Assembly (NCBI GenBank): GCA_944391625.1
Contig: CALXUG010000003.1
Location: forward strand, 107,024 to 171,023
Source of the DNA: an uncultured Clostridia bacterium
GTDB lineage: Bacteria > Bacillota > Peptococcia > Peptococcales > Peptococcaceae
Length of the DNA: 64,000 nt
Direction of reading: 5' to 3'
Positions 44,409 to 54,748 of this stretch are shown in pieces. The position numbers and the translations under genes were made by a program. The notes beneath the pieces are model-generated. The model was not told the DNA's origin. It was given only the letters and a program-made list of their open reading frames with translations, and searched no databases. Position 1 is the first letter of the stretch, and every line of letters starts with the position of its first letter.

Positions 44409-46640
44409 TTAATCCCATATAGGCTCTGTTTCGTCTACCTGCTGCGAATCAACAGTGGCAGAATTTGTTGTAGATTCCACACTGTCCTCTACATCTGTAA
44501 TGGTATTATCTTCTGTTAAATTTCCTTCTTGCTCTGCTATTGTCTCACTCGTATCCGGTACTGTTGTACCAAAATCAACAATCAAAGCCGTACCTTTCTC
44601 TATCACCTGTCCGGCTTCAATGCTCTGTCCCACGCATAATCCGCTGCCGTTCATAGTACCACTGAGCCCTAAACCGGAAAGAATTCTGTCAACTTCTTTA
44701 ATCGTTCGACCATATAAACTAGGCATCACAACCTGCGTTCCTTCGGCAGGTCCGCAATATAAATATACATTACCGCTCTTTTGCACCTTTGTTCCCTCTG
44801 CCGGTACAAAAGTATACAGTACCTCACCCTGCGTTTCTACAATCGGCGTCAATCCAACGGCCTTAATGGCTTCTATGGCATTCATTGGATTATTATCCGG
44901 CATAGCCGGTACTGCTACCTCTTCAATTGCCTCTGTCGGTGTGATGGTGACATCCTTTGGCACCTCTAAATAACGCAGGCTATCTTCCATAATTTTCTGA
45001 AATACCGGACCGGCTGTTGAGCCGCCATGGGCATCAATCGGGTCATCAACAATGACCAGACAGGCGATCTGCGGATTTTCAGCCGGAGCAAAACCGGCAA
45101 AAGATACCACACGAGCAGAAGAATAACCGCCACCCGCTGAAACTTTTTCAGCAGTCCCTGTTTTCCCTGCAACCTTATACCCTTCTATTTGTCCTTGTTT
45201 ACCGGTTCCGGAGGAAACTACTGTTTCCAGTACGGCCCATACCTCGCGGGCAGTATCTTCCGAAATGACCTGTCGCACCACTTCCGGTTCCGTTTGTTTG
45301 ACCAACTTCCCATCAGGATCTTCAATTTTCTCCACAATATAAGGTTTCATCAGCTTGCCGCCGTTGGCCACTGCCGAAATAGCAGTGATCATCTGTATGG
45401 GTGTGAATGCGTTGGCCTGACCAATAGACATAGACGCCAAGTCATAAGGCACTGCCGATTTTTCCGGTACAATTAAACTGTCGGCTTCCCCAGGTAAATC
45501 AATACCCGTCGGTTCAGTCATACCAAACCCTTTTAAATAATCATAGAACTTACTCATACCCAAACGACGACTGACCTCTACAAATACAGGGTTGCAGGAA
45601 TTCGCTACCCCTTGCGTAAAGGACTCTGCACCATGACCAATTTTCTTATGGCAACTCATTTTTAATTTACCAATATATTGATAACCAGCACAATAAAAGC
45701 CCTCATTTACATTTGTAACTCGCTCTTCTAAAACCATCGCAGTTGTCAAAATTTTAAAGGTAGATCCCGGTTCATATAAACCATTTACTGCAAAGTTGCT
45801 CCACAAACTACTGTCGGCACTGCCATAATCATTCGGGTCATAATCCGGATAATTGGCCATTCCCAGCACTGCACCGGTCTTCACATCCATAACGATGGCT
45901 GTAGCCTGCGGCGCATCCTGTTCCTGCACCACTTTTTTTAATTCCCGCTCTATAATATACTGAATCGTTTCATCCAAAGTTAGATAAATATCGCATCCGG
46001 GTTCTGATGGAATATAATTTTCTGTTGCTTGAGGAATTTCATTGCCTGCACCATCATATTCCATTAAAAATTTCCCTGAACTACCTAGCAATGTATCATC
46101 ATATTGCAATTCAATCCCATTTAATCCTTGATTATCAATACCAGCAAATCCAATAATCTGACTGGCAAGAGAACCTTTTGGATAAGAACGGCGAGACTCT
46201 TCCAAAAAATAAACACCCTTATAGTCCAATTCTTTCAGGGCTGTTGCCTGCTCATCAGGAATTCTCCGCTTGATATAAACAAAACTGACATTCTTGTCAA
46301 TTTTTTCATTTATCTCATTCTCGTCCAGCTCTAAAATAGAGGCCAGATTTTTTGCAACCTCTTCCCGCGGCTGACGTTTTTTTTCTGCTGCATCTGCCTC
46401 GCGAATGACCCGCGGATTAATATACACTGACTCGGTCGCAATACTAATTGCCAATTGATTTCCTTTTCGATCATAAATTGCTCCTCGGTTCGGCTTTATA
46501 TCCACCTCTCGCAAACGTGCATTCAGAGCGCCGTTTTCCAACTGAGAAGCATGGAACAATTGCTCATATCCCAATTTTGCAATAATACAAATAATTACCA
46601 CTGCAAAAATAAGCAGTACTGTCCGCATTCGGTTTTTCAT
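44409..46640 (-). CDS. class B penicillin-binding protein with PASTA repeats (FtsI/SpoVD type)
   Basis: The 743-residue transpeptidase has one N-terminal membrane helix (about 6-22), a PBP dimer domain (NRGAIYDRKGNQLAIS) and a transpeptidase domain. The catalytic motifs are S293-TFK (EPGSTFKIL), SCN (ANSCNPVF) and KTGTAEK. Two PASTA repeats lie at about 575-700 (DNNPMNAIEAIKAVGLTPI, MPSLYGRTIKEVDRILSGLGL in part). An acidic, Ser/Thr/Gln-rich tail ends the protein. It cross-links septal or spore peptidoglycan with FtsW/SpoVE. PASTA-bearing PBPs at this locus include both Pbp2B-like and SpoVD proteins. Confidence 0.93.
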   Translation of the reverse strand: MKNRMRTVLLIFAVVIICIIAKLGYEQLFHASQLENGALNARLREVDIKPNRGAIYDRKGNQLAISIATESVYINPRVIREADAAEKKRQPREEVAKNLASILELDENEINEKIDKNVSFVYIKRRIPDEQATALKELDYKGVYFLEESRRSYPKGSLASQIIGFAGIDNQGLNGIELQYDDTLLGSSGKFLMEYDGAGNEIPQATENYIPSEPGCDIYLTLDETIQYIIERELKKVVQEQDAPQATAIVMDVKTGAVLGMANYPDYDPNDYGSADSSLWSNFAVNGLYEPGSTFKILTTAMVLEERVTNVNEGFYCAGYQYIGKLKMSCHKKIGHGAESFTQGVANSCNPVFVEVSRRLGMSKFYDYLKGFGMTEPTGIDLPGEADSLIVPEKSAVPYDLASMSIGQANAFTPIQMITAISAVANGGKLMKPYIVEKIEDPDGKLVKQTEPEVVRQVISEDTAREVWAVLETVVSSGTGKQGQIEGYKVAGKTGTAEKVSAGGGYSSARVVSFAGFAPAENPQIACLVIVDDPIDAHGGSTAGPVFQKIMEDSLRYLEVPKDVTITPTEAIEEVAVPAMPDNNPMNAIEAIKAVGLTPIVETQGEVLYTFVPAEGTKVQKSGNVYLYCGPAEGTQVVMPSLYGRTIKEVDRILSGLGLSGTMNGSGLCVGQSIEAGQVIEKGTALIVDFGTTVPDTSETIAEQEGNLTEDNTITDVEDSVESTTNSATVDSQQVDETEPIWD

Positions 46641-46668
46641 TCATTCATCATCCCAACTTTACAAATTG

Positions 46669-47247
46669 TTAGTTTGCTACCGTTTCCGGTACATTCGCTG
46701 TCACCGACGCCGTATCATTTGCTGTTTCTGCAGTTGTCTGCTGCTGTACAGAAGGTTTTTTTTGCAGATAAATAATCTCACTGCTTTCCGGTTTTCGCAT
46801 CCCCATATTATTTACAGCAATACTTTCAACCGTCTGTAATTCACCTTTTGTTGCAATCTGTTTTTTTATTTTCTCATTTTCTTCTCGAACAGCCTTCAGT
46901 TCCGTTTTAGTCTGCCCCACCTGATACCCCAGATTCTGGATGTATGCATACTGAACAACTAACACCAAACCTAACAAAAATACCACCAGCAAAGTAGAAA
47001 TGTGCTGGGCCAGTACAGGACGGCTCTTTACTTTTGGTTTGCGCTCTTTGTGTATGACCGGCTGCTGTTCTTCTTCGTATTGATAATCATGGGCTACCGC
47101 ATTGGCTGTATGCATATAATAACCAGAAGCCATTGTCTGATATTGTTTCCGATTATTGTTATAGGTCGATTTATGATAGGAACCCTGCATAGAATTACGC
47201 TGTGTATAATTTACTTGTGCGCCGGAGCGTCTTACATCTTTCTTCAT
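46669..47247 (-). CDS. ftsL: FtsL/DivIC-like septum protein
   Basis: The 192-residue protein lies between rsmH and the PBP gene, the canonical ftsL position. A polar N-terminus of about 80 residues rich in Tyr, Gln and Lys leads to one membrane helix (ISTLLVVFLLGLVLVVQYAYI, quoted in part) near 82-104. An external coiled coil (VGQTKTELKAVREENEKIKKQI, in part) and a low-complexity Thr/Val tail follow. FtsL proteins are poorly conserved, so position and topology carry the call. The cytoplasmic part is longer than in Bacillus. Confidence 0.8.
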   Translation of the reverse strand: MKKDVRRSGAQVNYTQRNSMQGSYHKSTYNNNRKQYQTMASGYYMHTANAVAHDYQYEEEQQPVIHKERKPKVKSRPVLAQHISTLLVVFLLGLVLVVQYAYIQNLGYQVGQTKTELKAVREENEKIKKQIATKGELQTVESIAVNNMGMRKPESSEIIYLQKKPSVQQQTTAETANDTASVTANVPETVAN

Positions 47248-47283
47248 TTCTATTCATCCTTTCTCTTCAATAGAATAGCAAGA

Positions 47284-48222
47284 TCAGATAATTTTTTCCA
47301 CAGCACGGAATTTTGCGCTTTTCGCGCGGGAATTCCCCTGCAGTTCCTCTATTGATGCCACCACCGGTTTCCTTGTCAAAATTTTGACTTCTGATACTTT
47401 ATTGCATTGGCAAAAAGGTAATTCCGGCGGACAAATACAATCGCTGGCCAAATATCGAAACTTCTCTTTTACAATCCGATCCTCTAAAGAATGAAACGTA
47501 ATAATTCCCAAACGTCCGCCTTTTTTTAGATGTTTGGCTGCTAACTCAATGGTTTCTTCTAATACACCCAACTCATTGTTGACCTCAATACGAATTGCCT
47601 GAAAGGTCCGTTTTGCTGGATGGGAACCTTCTTCACGAGCGCCTTTGGGAATAGCCCGTTTAATCACATCTACCAATTCACCAGTTGTATCAATCGGTTT
47701 CTTACCACGAAATTCTACAATAAATTGGGCAATCCGTTTGGCCCATCGTTCTTCACCGTATTCCTTCAAAATACGATGAAGTTCCTGTTCCTCATAAGTA
47801 TTTACAACCTGCCAAGCACTCAGCCCTTGCTGCTGATTCATTCGCATATCCAACGGCGCATCCTGCATATAACTGAATCCTCTGTCTTTTTCATCCAACT
47901 GATAAGAAGATACTCCAATATCAAACAGAATTCCATCTACACCATCCGCTGCATACTGATTCAAAATCATATCAAGATTTTCATAATTGCTATGGACAAA
48001 CGTAACCCGCCCGTCAAATACACTTAAACTTTTCTGCGCCGCTGCCAAAGCATTGACATCTTGGTCAATACCAATGAGCCTGCCATCCGGTCCTGTTCGC
48101 TCTAAAAAACCTTTACTATGGCCGCCTCCGCCTAAAGTACAATCGACAAAAAGCTCACCTGACTTTGGCGCCATAATTGTCATAATTTCTTCAAACAGTA
48201 CTGGAATATGTTTGAACTCCAT
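47284..48222 (-). CDS. rsmH: 16S rRNA (cytosine(1402)-N(4))-methyltransferase RsmH
   Basis: The 312-residue enzyme has the family opening HIPVLFEEIM, SAM-binding DCTLGGGGHSKGFLE, GIDQDVNAL, DGILFDIGVSS, and DRGFSYMQDAPLDMRM. Later motifs are RTFQAIRIEVNNEL and ITFHSLEDRIVK. It methylates C1402 in the 30S decoding centre. GGGGGTT precedes the ATG. It follows mraZ by 16 bases. Confidence 0.96.
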   Translation of the reverse strand: MEFKHIPVLFEEIMTIMAPKSGELFVDCTLGGGGHSKGFLERTGPDGRLIGIDQDVNALAAAQKSLSVFDGRVTFVHSNYENLDMILNQYAADGVDGILFDIGVSSYQLDEKDRGFSYMQDAPLDMRMNQQQGLSAWQVVNTYEEQELHRILKEYGEERWAKRIAQFIVEFRGKKPIDTTGELVDVIKRAIPKGAREEGSHPAKRTFQAIRIEVNNELGVLEETIELAAKHLKKGGRLGIITFHSLEDRIVKEKFRYLASDCICPPELPFCQCNKVSEVKILTRKPVVASIEELQGNSRAKSAKFRAVEKII

Positions 48223-48238
48223 GTTCCAACCCCCATCA

Positions 48239-48673
48239 TTAAATAAGAAATCCCATATCGCTCATAGCCGAAGCCAACTCTTCCGGCGTTTGACTTTCCG
48301 CAATATACGCTTCTCTAACCGATTTGTTCCAGATTTCCAGACGATTTCCCGCGCCGGTAATCATAACTTCCTTTGTTAAATTACCATATTCCCGTAAATT
48401 AGGCGGCAACATGATACGTCCCTGCTTGTCCAGCTCACACTCCGTAGCACCGGAGAAAAAAAACCGGGCAAAAGAACGGGCACTTGGTTGATTGAGTGGC
48501 AGCGCTTGAAGTTTTTCCTCAAAAATAGCCCATTGCTCCATGGGATATACAAAGAGGCAACCATCCAGACCTTTCGTAACAATAAACTGTTCACCCAAAG
48601 CATCTCTTAATTTGGCAGGAATAATAATTCTGCCTTTGGCATCTATGGTGTGTTCATATTCACCGCGAAACAT
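48239..48673 (-). CDS. mraZ: transcriptional regulator MraZ
   Basis: The 144-residue protein has two AbrB-like MraZ repeats: [27 protein letters not shown] (in part; residues 1-27) and [21 protein letters not shown] (about 76-96). MraZ binds repeated GTGG-type boxes and regulates its own division cluster. AGGAGGTG lies upstream of the ATG. It is the first gene of a 14-gene minus-strand cluster ending with ftsZ, and its own boxes are present at 48763-48802. Confidence 0.96.
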   Translation of the reverse strand: MFRGEYEHTIDAKGRIIIPAKLRDALGEQFIVTKGLDGCLFVYPMEQWAIFEEKLQALPLNQPSARSFARFFFSGATECELDKQGRIMLPPNLREYGNLTKEVMITGAGNRLEIWNKSVREAYIAESQTPEELASAMSDMGFLI

Positions 48674-48762
48674 CTGAATTCACCTCCTACCCACTTTGCA
48701 AATCAATTTTATTAAAATAAATACTACAATAATTTCATCGTCTATTACGTATTTTTAATCAC

Positions 48763-48802
48763 ACTTATCCACTTTCATCTACTTTCTACCACTATACACC
48801 AC
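48763..48802 (-). promoter_or_regulatory. MraZ operator: four GTGG boxes at 10-base period
   Basis: Read on the minus strand, four consecutive decamers begin GTGGT, GTGGT, GTAGA and GTGGA, so three of four boxes keep GTGG exactly. MraZ operators in other bacteria are direct TGG-containing repeats one helical turn apart upstream of mraZ. The array lies 90-130 bases upstream of the mraZ start. The rest of 48674-49072 is AT-rich and holds the divergent promoters. Confidence 0.75.
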
Positions 48803-49022
48803 TTTTATCATAAAATCCAATGCAAAACTATTCCTATTATGGATTGTAACCAAATTGTTACTTTTATATAAAAACATTTGTTTCGATATCTCCCAATACT
48901 AGTAAAACTGCGACTTTATACAAAAAATTATTATTTTATTCAACAATACACATACTACATATAAATAATCCAAACTTACTAATTTTGTTCTGCAACTTAC
49001 TATTTATCATCTATCTGTTTCA

Positions 49023-49031
49023 TGATATAAT
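49023..49031 (+). promoter_or_regulatory. extended -10 promoter of the DUF5665 gene
   Basis: TGATATAAT is an extended -10 element (TGnTATAAT) 42 bases before the ATG at 49073. The -35 position is poorly conserved, which is usual for this promoter class. Confidence 0.55.
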
Positions 49032-49072
49032 AACCGGTAATATGCTTCCATTTTTCAGAAAGGCGGCGCGAT

Positions 49073-49420
49073 ATGAGAAAAAAACAAACACCCAAGAAAG
49101 AACCCATTGTGCTTCATTCCTTATCGGAGGATGATGAACTGAAACGATTGGAACGAATCGCCGAAGAATTAACCCGCACTATGGAAAAAACAAGAATTGC
49201 CGAGTACGTGCAATATCTGGAACATCCGGGCAGATTGCTTTGGACCAATTTTTTAATTGGTTTGGCCCGCGGATTAGGCAGCACCATCGGACTCGCCGTA
49301 GTATTAGGTATCTTCGTGTATTTCGTGCAAAAGCTCGTCATGTTAAATTTGCCGGTAATCAGCGACTTTATTGCAGATTTTATCATGATGATCCAAAATA
49401 ACTACACAATGATTCGGTAA
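49073..49420 (+). CDS. DUF5665 membrane protein
   Basis: The 115-residue protein has a charged N-terminal half with a possible coiled coil (DDELKRLERIAEELTRTME) and the family segment EHPGRLLWTNFLIGLARGLGSTIG (in part). One long membrane helix follows, with a second hydrophobic segment at the C-terminus. DUF5665 proteins have no assigned function and are often found next to lspA or the division cluster in Negativicutes and Clostridia. It begins the plus-strand group divergent from mraZ. Confidence 0.75.
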   Translation: MRKKQTPKKEPIVLHSLSEDDELKRLERIAEELTRTMEKTRIAEYVQYLEHPGRLLWTNFLIGLARGLGSTIGLAVVLGIFVYFVQKLVMLNLPVISDFIADFIMMIQNNYTMIR

Positions 49421-49480
49421 AAAAGGGTTATAAAGCCGTCGCAGTATTTCAAATCTTTATAAAGGAGTTTGCTTATCACA

Positions 49481-49920
49481 ATGTATTTTTATATTCCAAT
49501 TCTTTTCTTCTTATTGATCGACCAATTTGTAAAACATCTCGTTCGTTCCAACATGGTACAAGGACAATCCATTCCGATTTTGCAAAATATTTTTCATTTA
49601 ACTTATATTGAAAATCCCGGTGCTGCTTTTGGTATTTTGGCCAATCATCGTCTTTTGTTTTTACTGCTGACCGCTGTCATTACCGGTATCATGTTTTATT
49701 TATATCTGCAATTAAACAATAAGAAATCACCCACTGCCTTTAGTCTGGCATTGGTAATCAGCGGTGCATTGGGAAATTTTATCGATCGCTTTTTCCGTGG
49801 TACCGTTACTGACATGTTTGATTTTCAAATCTGGCCAATTTTTAATATCGCTGATATCTGCATTTGTCTTGGCCTTGCTGGCCTTTGTTATTTATTACTG
49901 ATCAAAGGAGAGGAACTATA

Positions 49921-49921
<1 letters not shown>
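49481..49921 (+). CDS. lspA: lipoprotein signal peptidase LspA
   Basis: The 146-residue enzyme has four membrane helices. The conserved motifs are DQFVKHLVRSNM near the N-terminus, YIENPGAAFGIL, GALGNFIDRFFRGTVTDMFDF with one catalytic Asp, and FNIADICICLG with the second. It cleaves lipoprotein signal peptides after lipidation. The ATG at 49481 is 13 bases from AAAGGAG, rather far; a TTG at 49469 is too close to that site. The stop overlaps the next start by 1 base. Confidence 0.93.
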
Positions 49922-51388
<1,467 letters not shown>

Positions 51389-51417
51389 AGGAGTGATCCT
51401 TTACGGCGAAACAACAG

Positions 51418-51675
51418 ATGATAACTATTCTCAGTATCCTTATACTCATTTGGTTTTGTGGGTTAGGACTCTTTATGCGTACCCATGATTGTTCAGGTCT
51501 CTTTTTTGACACCTCATCCAAAAAGAAATATTTGTATTTTCGAGCCGGCCTAAAACTTAAGCCGCTCTATCCCAATACGCCGGAAGGCCGTCAAAAAGCC
51601 TCTCGTTTAATCGGTAATGTTTTTATCATTTTTTCTATTTTGTGGACAGTTCATGTATTATTTTTCTTTTTATAA
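51418..51675 (+). CDS. small two-helix membrane protein of unknown function
   Basis: The 85-residue protein has membrane helices at about 3-20 and 66-84 joined by a cytoplasmic or external loop with Lys- and Tyr-rich KKKYLYFRAGLKLKPLYP. It follows pyrR by 29 bases. The GGAGTG ribosome site is 22 bases from the ATG, too far for efficient use, and no closer start codon is present after the in-frame stop at 51394. It is ended by a long hairpin that begins at its stop codon. Confidence 0.55.
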   Translation: MITILSILILIWFCGLGLFMRTHDCSGLFFDTSSKKKYLYFRAGLKLKPLYPNTPEGRQKASRLIGNVFIIFSILWTVHVLFFFL

Positions 51676-51738
51676 CAAAACATAAAGCAGATAGCAACAC
51701 ACAAATAAATCGTGTTTGTTATCTGCTTTATGTTTTGT
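51675..51738. terminator. long hairpin terminator
   Basis: ACAAAACATAAAGCAGATA (51675-51693) pairs with TATCTGCTTTATGTTTTGT (51720-51738), and the stem continues inwards with a one-base bulge. T-rich sequence follows. It closes the lspA-pyrR group. Confidence 0.8.
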
Positions 51739-51795
51739 TGCCCGACTTTTCTCCAAATCTAATTACAAAAAATACAAATTTTTTTTGCAATCGCA

Positions 51796-51850
51796 TTTAC
51801 AAATTATTTTTTTTTTGTTATAGTATTAGCATCTATGTAGGCATCTACAT
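51796..51850 (+). promoter_or_regulatory. promoter and palindromic operator of the first tandem LysR gene
   Basis: TTTACA (51796-51801) and TATAGT (51819-51824) are 17 bases apart. The inverted repeat ATGTAG-GCAT-CTACAT (51835-51850) lies at the expected transcription start. A site there would give autorepression, the usual behaviour of LysR genes, although LysR autoregulation often acts from divergent promoters. Confidence 0.6.
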
Positions 51851-51893
51851 TTTGATTAGAAAATTTTATTTATGTTTTTATAGGAGGGATATT

Positions 51894-52844
51894 ATGTTAA
51901 GTGACAGCATGCGTGTTTTTATCACTGTAGCGGATAAAAAGAACTTCTCTAAGGCTGCCAAAGCACTTTCTTTGACACAGCCAGCTGTCAGCTTTCAGAT
52001 TCAAACATTAGAGCAATACTATCAGACAATGTTATTTGACCGTGTAAATCGTCATGTCAAATTAACTGCAGCCGGGGAATTGCTTTTGGACTATGCCGTC
52101 CACATGAATAATCTGCAGGCCGAACTAGAACGTAACATGCAGCAATTGACAGGCCATGTAAAAGGTGAATTATTAATTGGAGCCAGCACAACCATCGGAG
52201 AATACATACTGCCTTATGTGGTCGGCAGCTTTAAACAGGATTATCCAGATGTAAATGTTACAATTCAAATTATGAATACCAAAGATATTGCCAACGCTGT
52301 TAAAAACAAAACGTTTGATTTGGGAATTATTGAAGGCCCTCTGGATGATTTTGAAACTGCTTGTATTTGCAGCAGTGCCGATCCGCTTCCTTTAATTGAG
52401 GCAAAAAAATTCTTGGAAGACGAACTGGTACTAGCCATCCCTTCCAGTCACCCATTAGCGGACAAAACCTCTATTACACTGGATGAGTTAAAAGAACTTC
52501 CATATATTACAAGAGAACCTGGCTCCGGCAGCCGTTTAATTTTTGAACAGGCTTTGATCGATGCCGATTTTGATATTGAAGATTTGAACATCGTTATGGA
52601 ATTAGGCAGCACTACATCCATTAAATCTGCTATTATGGGCGGCCTGGGAATTTCCACAATTTCTAAATGGGCAATTCAAGATTTAGTGAAATCAGGAAAA
52701 GTAAAGATTTTGAATATCGAAGGTCTTACTTTAAAACGTAATTTCCATATTATTTTAAATAAAGAAAAATTCCAGTCGGAAGCAACCGGAAAATTCCTTG
52801 ATTTTCTTGATGTAGATAACATCAACCAAATTCTGGAGCTCTGA
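51894..52844 (+). CDS. LysR-family regulator, CysL/selenium-metabolism-associated type, copy 1
   Basis: The 316-residue regulator has the HTH DKKNFSKAAKALSLTQPAVSF (in part, about 14-34) and LFDRVNRHVKLTAAGELL. The effector domain has IGASTTIGEYILPYVVGSFK and the C-terminal TREPGSGSR...MELGSTTSIKSAIMGGLGIS-type block. This subgroup includes CysL and YeiE-like and selenium-associated regulators, often linked to sulfite or sulfur metabolism. The start at 51894 has TAGGAGGGA upstream; the frame is open further up but has no ribosome site. It is followed 31 bases later by a close paralogue. Confidence 0.88.
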   Translation: MLSDSMRVFITVADKKNFSKAAKALSLTQPAVSFQIQTLEQYYQTMLFDRVNRHVKLTAAGELLLDYAVHMNNLQAELERNMQQLTGHVKGELLIGASTTIGEYILPYVVGSFKQDYPDVNVTIQIMNTKDIANAVKNKTFDLGIIEGPLDDFETACICSSADPLPLIEAKKFLEDELVLAIPSSHPLADKTSITLDELKELPYITREPGSGSRLIFEQALIDADFDIEDLNIVMELGSTTSIKSAIMGGLGISTISKWAIQDLVKSGKVKILNIEGLTLKRNFHIILNKEKFQSEATGKFLDFLDVDNINQILEL

Positions 52845-52875
52845 TTGCCCGCTGAACTATAGGAGTTGAACAAGA

Positions 52876-53787
52876 ATGCTAAACGATAGTATACGGGTAT
52901 TTCTGACCGTTGTTGAAAAGAAAAGTTTCTCCAAAGCGGCAAAAGCTTTATTTTTGACACAGCCAGCTGTCAGCTTTCAGATTCAAATGCTGGAAGAATA
53001 CTATGGCACCAGACTGTTTGACCGTGTCAGCCGCAACATCATCTTGACTGATGCCGGACATTTACTGCTGAAGTATGCCAACGAAATGAACCGGCTGCAA
53101 GCGGAACTGGAACGGGAAATGCAGGATTTAACCAGTAATATTAAAGGTAAATTGAAAATTGGTGCCAGCACCACCATCGGTGAATATATCGCACCTTACA
53201 TTTTGGGCGCTTTCAAAAATATGTACCCGGATGTAGAGTTAAGCTTGGAAGTTGCCAATTCAGAAGACATTGAAGCATCCATTCATGACACTACACTGGA
53301 CATTGGTTTAATTGAAGGTCCATTGATCGGAAAAGACTTGGAATCCATTCCATTCTTGACAGACCATTTACAGTTGATCACCAGCACCAGCCATCCTTGG
53401 GCAAATTTAGATACCATTTCTGTATTTGAACTGGATAAATTTCCTTTTATTTCCCGGGAAAAAGGTTCCGGTACTCGTGTCGAAATTGAACAACACCTGA
53501 AAAAAGCCGGTTTTTCCGCCAACAATTTGAATATTATTATGGAACTGGGCAGTTCATCCGCTATTAAAGCAGCTGTTGAAAGCGGACTGGGGATTTCTAT
53601 TCTTTCCAAATGGGCAGTGCAGGACAGAGCAAAAACAGGATCTCTGCATACCATCAATTTAAAAGAAGATGAATTTACCCGCGTATTCCGCATCATCTAC
53701 CACAAAAAGAAATTCAAAACGCAGGCCAGCGAAGAATTTTTACGCTTCCTGAAATCAGACGAAATCGAAACCATTATTCAGCAATAG
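52876..53787 (+). CDS. LysR-family regulator, CysL/selenium-metabolism-associated type, copy 2
   Basis: The 303-residue paralogue of the preceding gene shares the HTH (EKKSFSKAAKALFLTQPAVSFQI in part), KIGASTTIGEYIAPYILGAFK and EKGSGTRVEIEQHL...MELGSSSAIKAAVESGLGIS-type blocks. The two genes are in tandem and probably co-transcribed, so they arose by duplication and may respond to different effectors. TAGGAG precedes the ATG. It is convergent with a TauE/SafE exporter gene. Confidence 0.88.
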   Translation: MLNDSIRVFLTVVEKKSFSKAAKALFLTQPAVSFQIQMLEEYYGTRLFDRVSRNIILTDAGHLLLKYANEMNRLQAELEREMQDLTSNIKGKLKIGASTTIGEYIAPYILGAFKNMYPDVELSLEVANSEDIEASIHDTTLDIGLIEGPLIGKDLESIPFLTDHLQLITSTSHPWANLDTISVFELDKFPFISREKGSGTRVEIEQHLKKAGFSANNLNIIMELGSSSAIKAAVESGLGISILSKWAVQDRAKTGSLHTINLKEDEFTRVFRIIYHKKKFKTQASEEFLRFLKSDEIETIIQQ

Positions 53788-53830
53788 TCATAACACGCTG
53801 ATATAAATTTAAGATATTCGTATAAACCAA

Positions 53831-53872
53831 GACTCCCTTACAAGCAAAAGATAATGATTTGTTTGCTTGTAA
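53831..53872 (+). terminator. terminator of the tandem LysR genes
   Basis: CTCCCTTACAAGCAAA pairs with TTTGCTTGTAAGGGAG in a 16-bp stem, followed by TTTCTTTATT. It ends plus-strand transcription from the two LysR genes. Confidence 0.8.
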
Positions 53873-53906
53873 GGGAGTTTCTTTATTGCAATGCTTTTTA
53901 ATCAAA

Positions 53907-53982
53907 AAATAACTGTTGGTATCATGGAACCGCTCTTCAATCCAACAATGAAAAAGCTGTAGCATAATACCAACAGTTATTA
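53907..53982 (-). terminator. terminator of tauE copy 1, with unusually large loop
   Basis: AATAACTGTTGGTAT (53907-53921) and ATACCAACAGTTATT (53968-53982) are perfect complements separated by 46 bases. On the minus strand TTTTTTGATT follows. Rho-independent terminators normally have loops under 10 bases, so the loop may carry a further structure or a target site. Confidence 0.55.
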
Positions 53983-54019
53983 TAAAATCATTTCTATTTT
54001 TTATCTTATCGTACGACAC

Positions 54020-54748
54020 TTATTTTGTGAACATAACAACCGCATTCATCACCATCAAAATACAAATAATTTTGCGCAAAGTATCTGCATTCATCCGCCT
54101 GAACAATTTTTGACCAACCAATAACCCCAATAAAACACACCATAAACTGCTCACACTGTATAACATCAGCTGTGGTGTCAGCATTCCGCTTACACTGCGC
54201 AATACCACATCAATACTCAAACAAAGTACAAACAGCATTTGTGTTGTACCCAAATATTCTTCTTTACTTTTAGACACTGCTAAAAAATAAATTGCCGCAA
54301 TTGGACCACCGACACCAAACAACCCGTTCACTAATCCACTCACCACACTAAAAATAACAGCGTTTCTCTTTGTCGGTTTAATTTTAAATTTGTCCTGTCC
54401 CCACATCATATAAGCAGCCATCAAAATAAAAATGACGCCCAGCAATGTATACCAGATCTGATTTTCACCAATATATTGCAATAATTTCACTGCAAATAAA
54501 TCAATAACCAAAAAGATACCCACTACCAACGGCAACTGTCTCCAGTTAATATCTTTTCGATAAAGAAATGCATTGTAAAGTACCACAAACAACATAGAAA
54601 AAGACGTTAATGCCAATGCTTGTGCATACGGGAAAAAATGCGGCAGTACCATCAATAATACAATACCAAAGGCAAATCCACTGATGCCATGTATAATTGC
54701 TGCTACAAAAGCTGTAATAAATAGGATAATTATTGTTTCAAGTTCCAC
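54020..54748 (-). CDS. TauE/SafE-family sulfite/organosulfonate exporter, copy 1
   Basis: The 242-residue protein has eight membrane helices and the two family repeats: GISGFAFGIVLLMVLPHFFP near the N-terminus and GLVNGLFGVGGPIAAIYFLA in the middle. TauE/SafE proteins export sulfite, sulfoacetate or related anions; TauE has been tied to sulfite release in taurine degraders. The start is a GTG at 54748 with AAGGATG upstream. It is divergent from the third LysR and paralogous to the exporter at 57689. Confidence 0.82.
   Translation of the reverse strand: MELETIIILFITAFVAAIIHGISGFAFGIVLLMVLPHFFPYAQALALTSFSMLFVVLYNAFLYRKDINWRQLPLVVGIFLVIDLFAVKLLQYIGENQIWYTLLGVIFILMAAYMMWGQDKFKIKPTKRNAVIFSVVSGLVNGLFGVGGPIAAIYFLAVSKSKEEYLGTTQMLFVLCLSIDVVLRSVSGMLTPQLMLYSVSSLWCVLLGLLVGQKLFRRMNADTLRKIICILMVMNAVVMFTK

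Noticed and set aside
48761..48772. DnaA-box-like TTATCCACT upstream of mraZ
   Set aside because: It matches 8 of 9 positions but is part of the periodic GTGG array, which explains it better; there is no cluster of DnaA boxes.
51642..51893. Upstream extension of the first tandem LysR frame by 84 codons
   Set aside because: The extension lies across a terminator and the promoter, has no ribosome binding site, and the LysR N-terminus aligns at the ATG at 51894.
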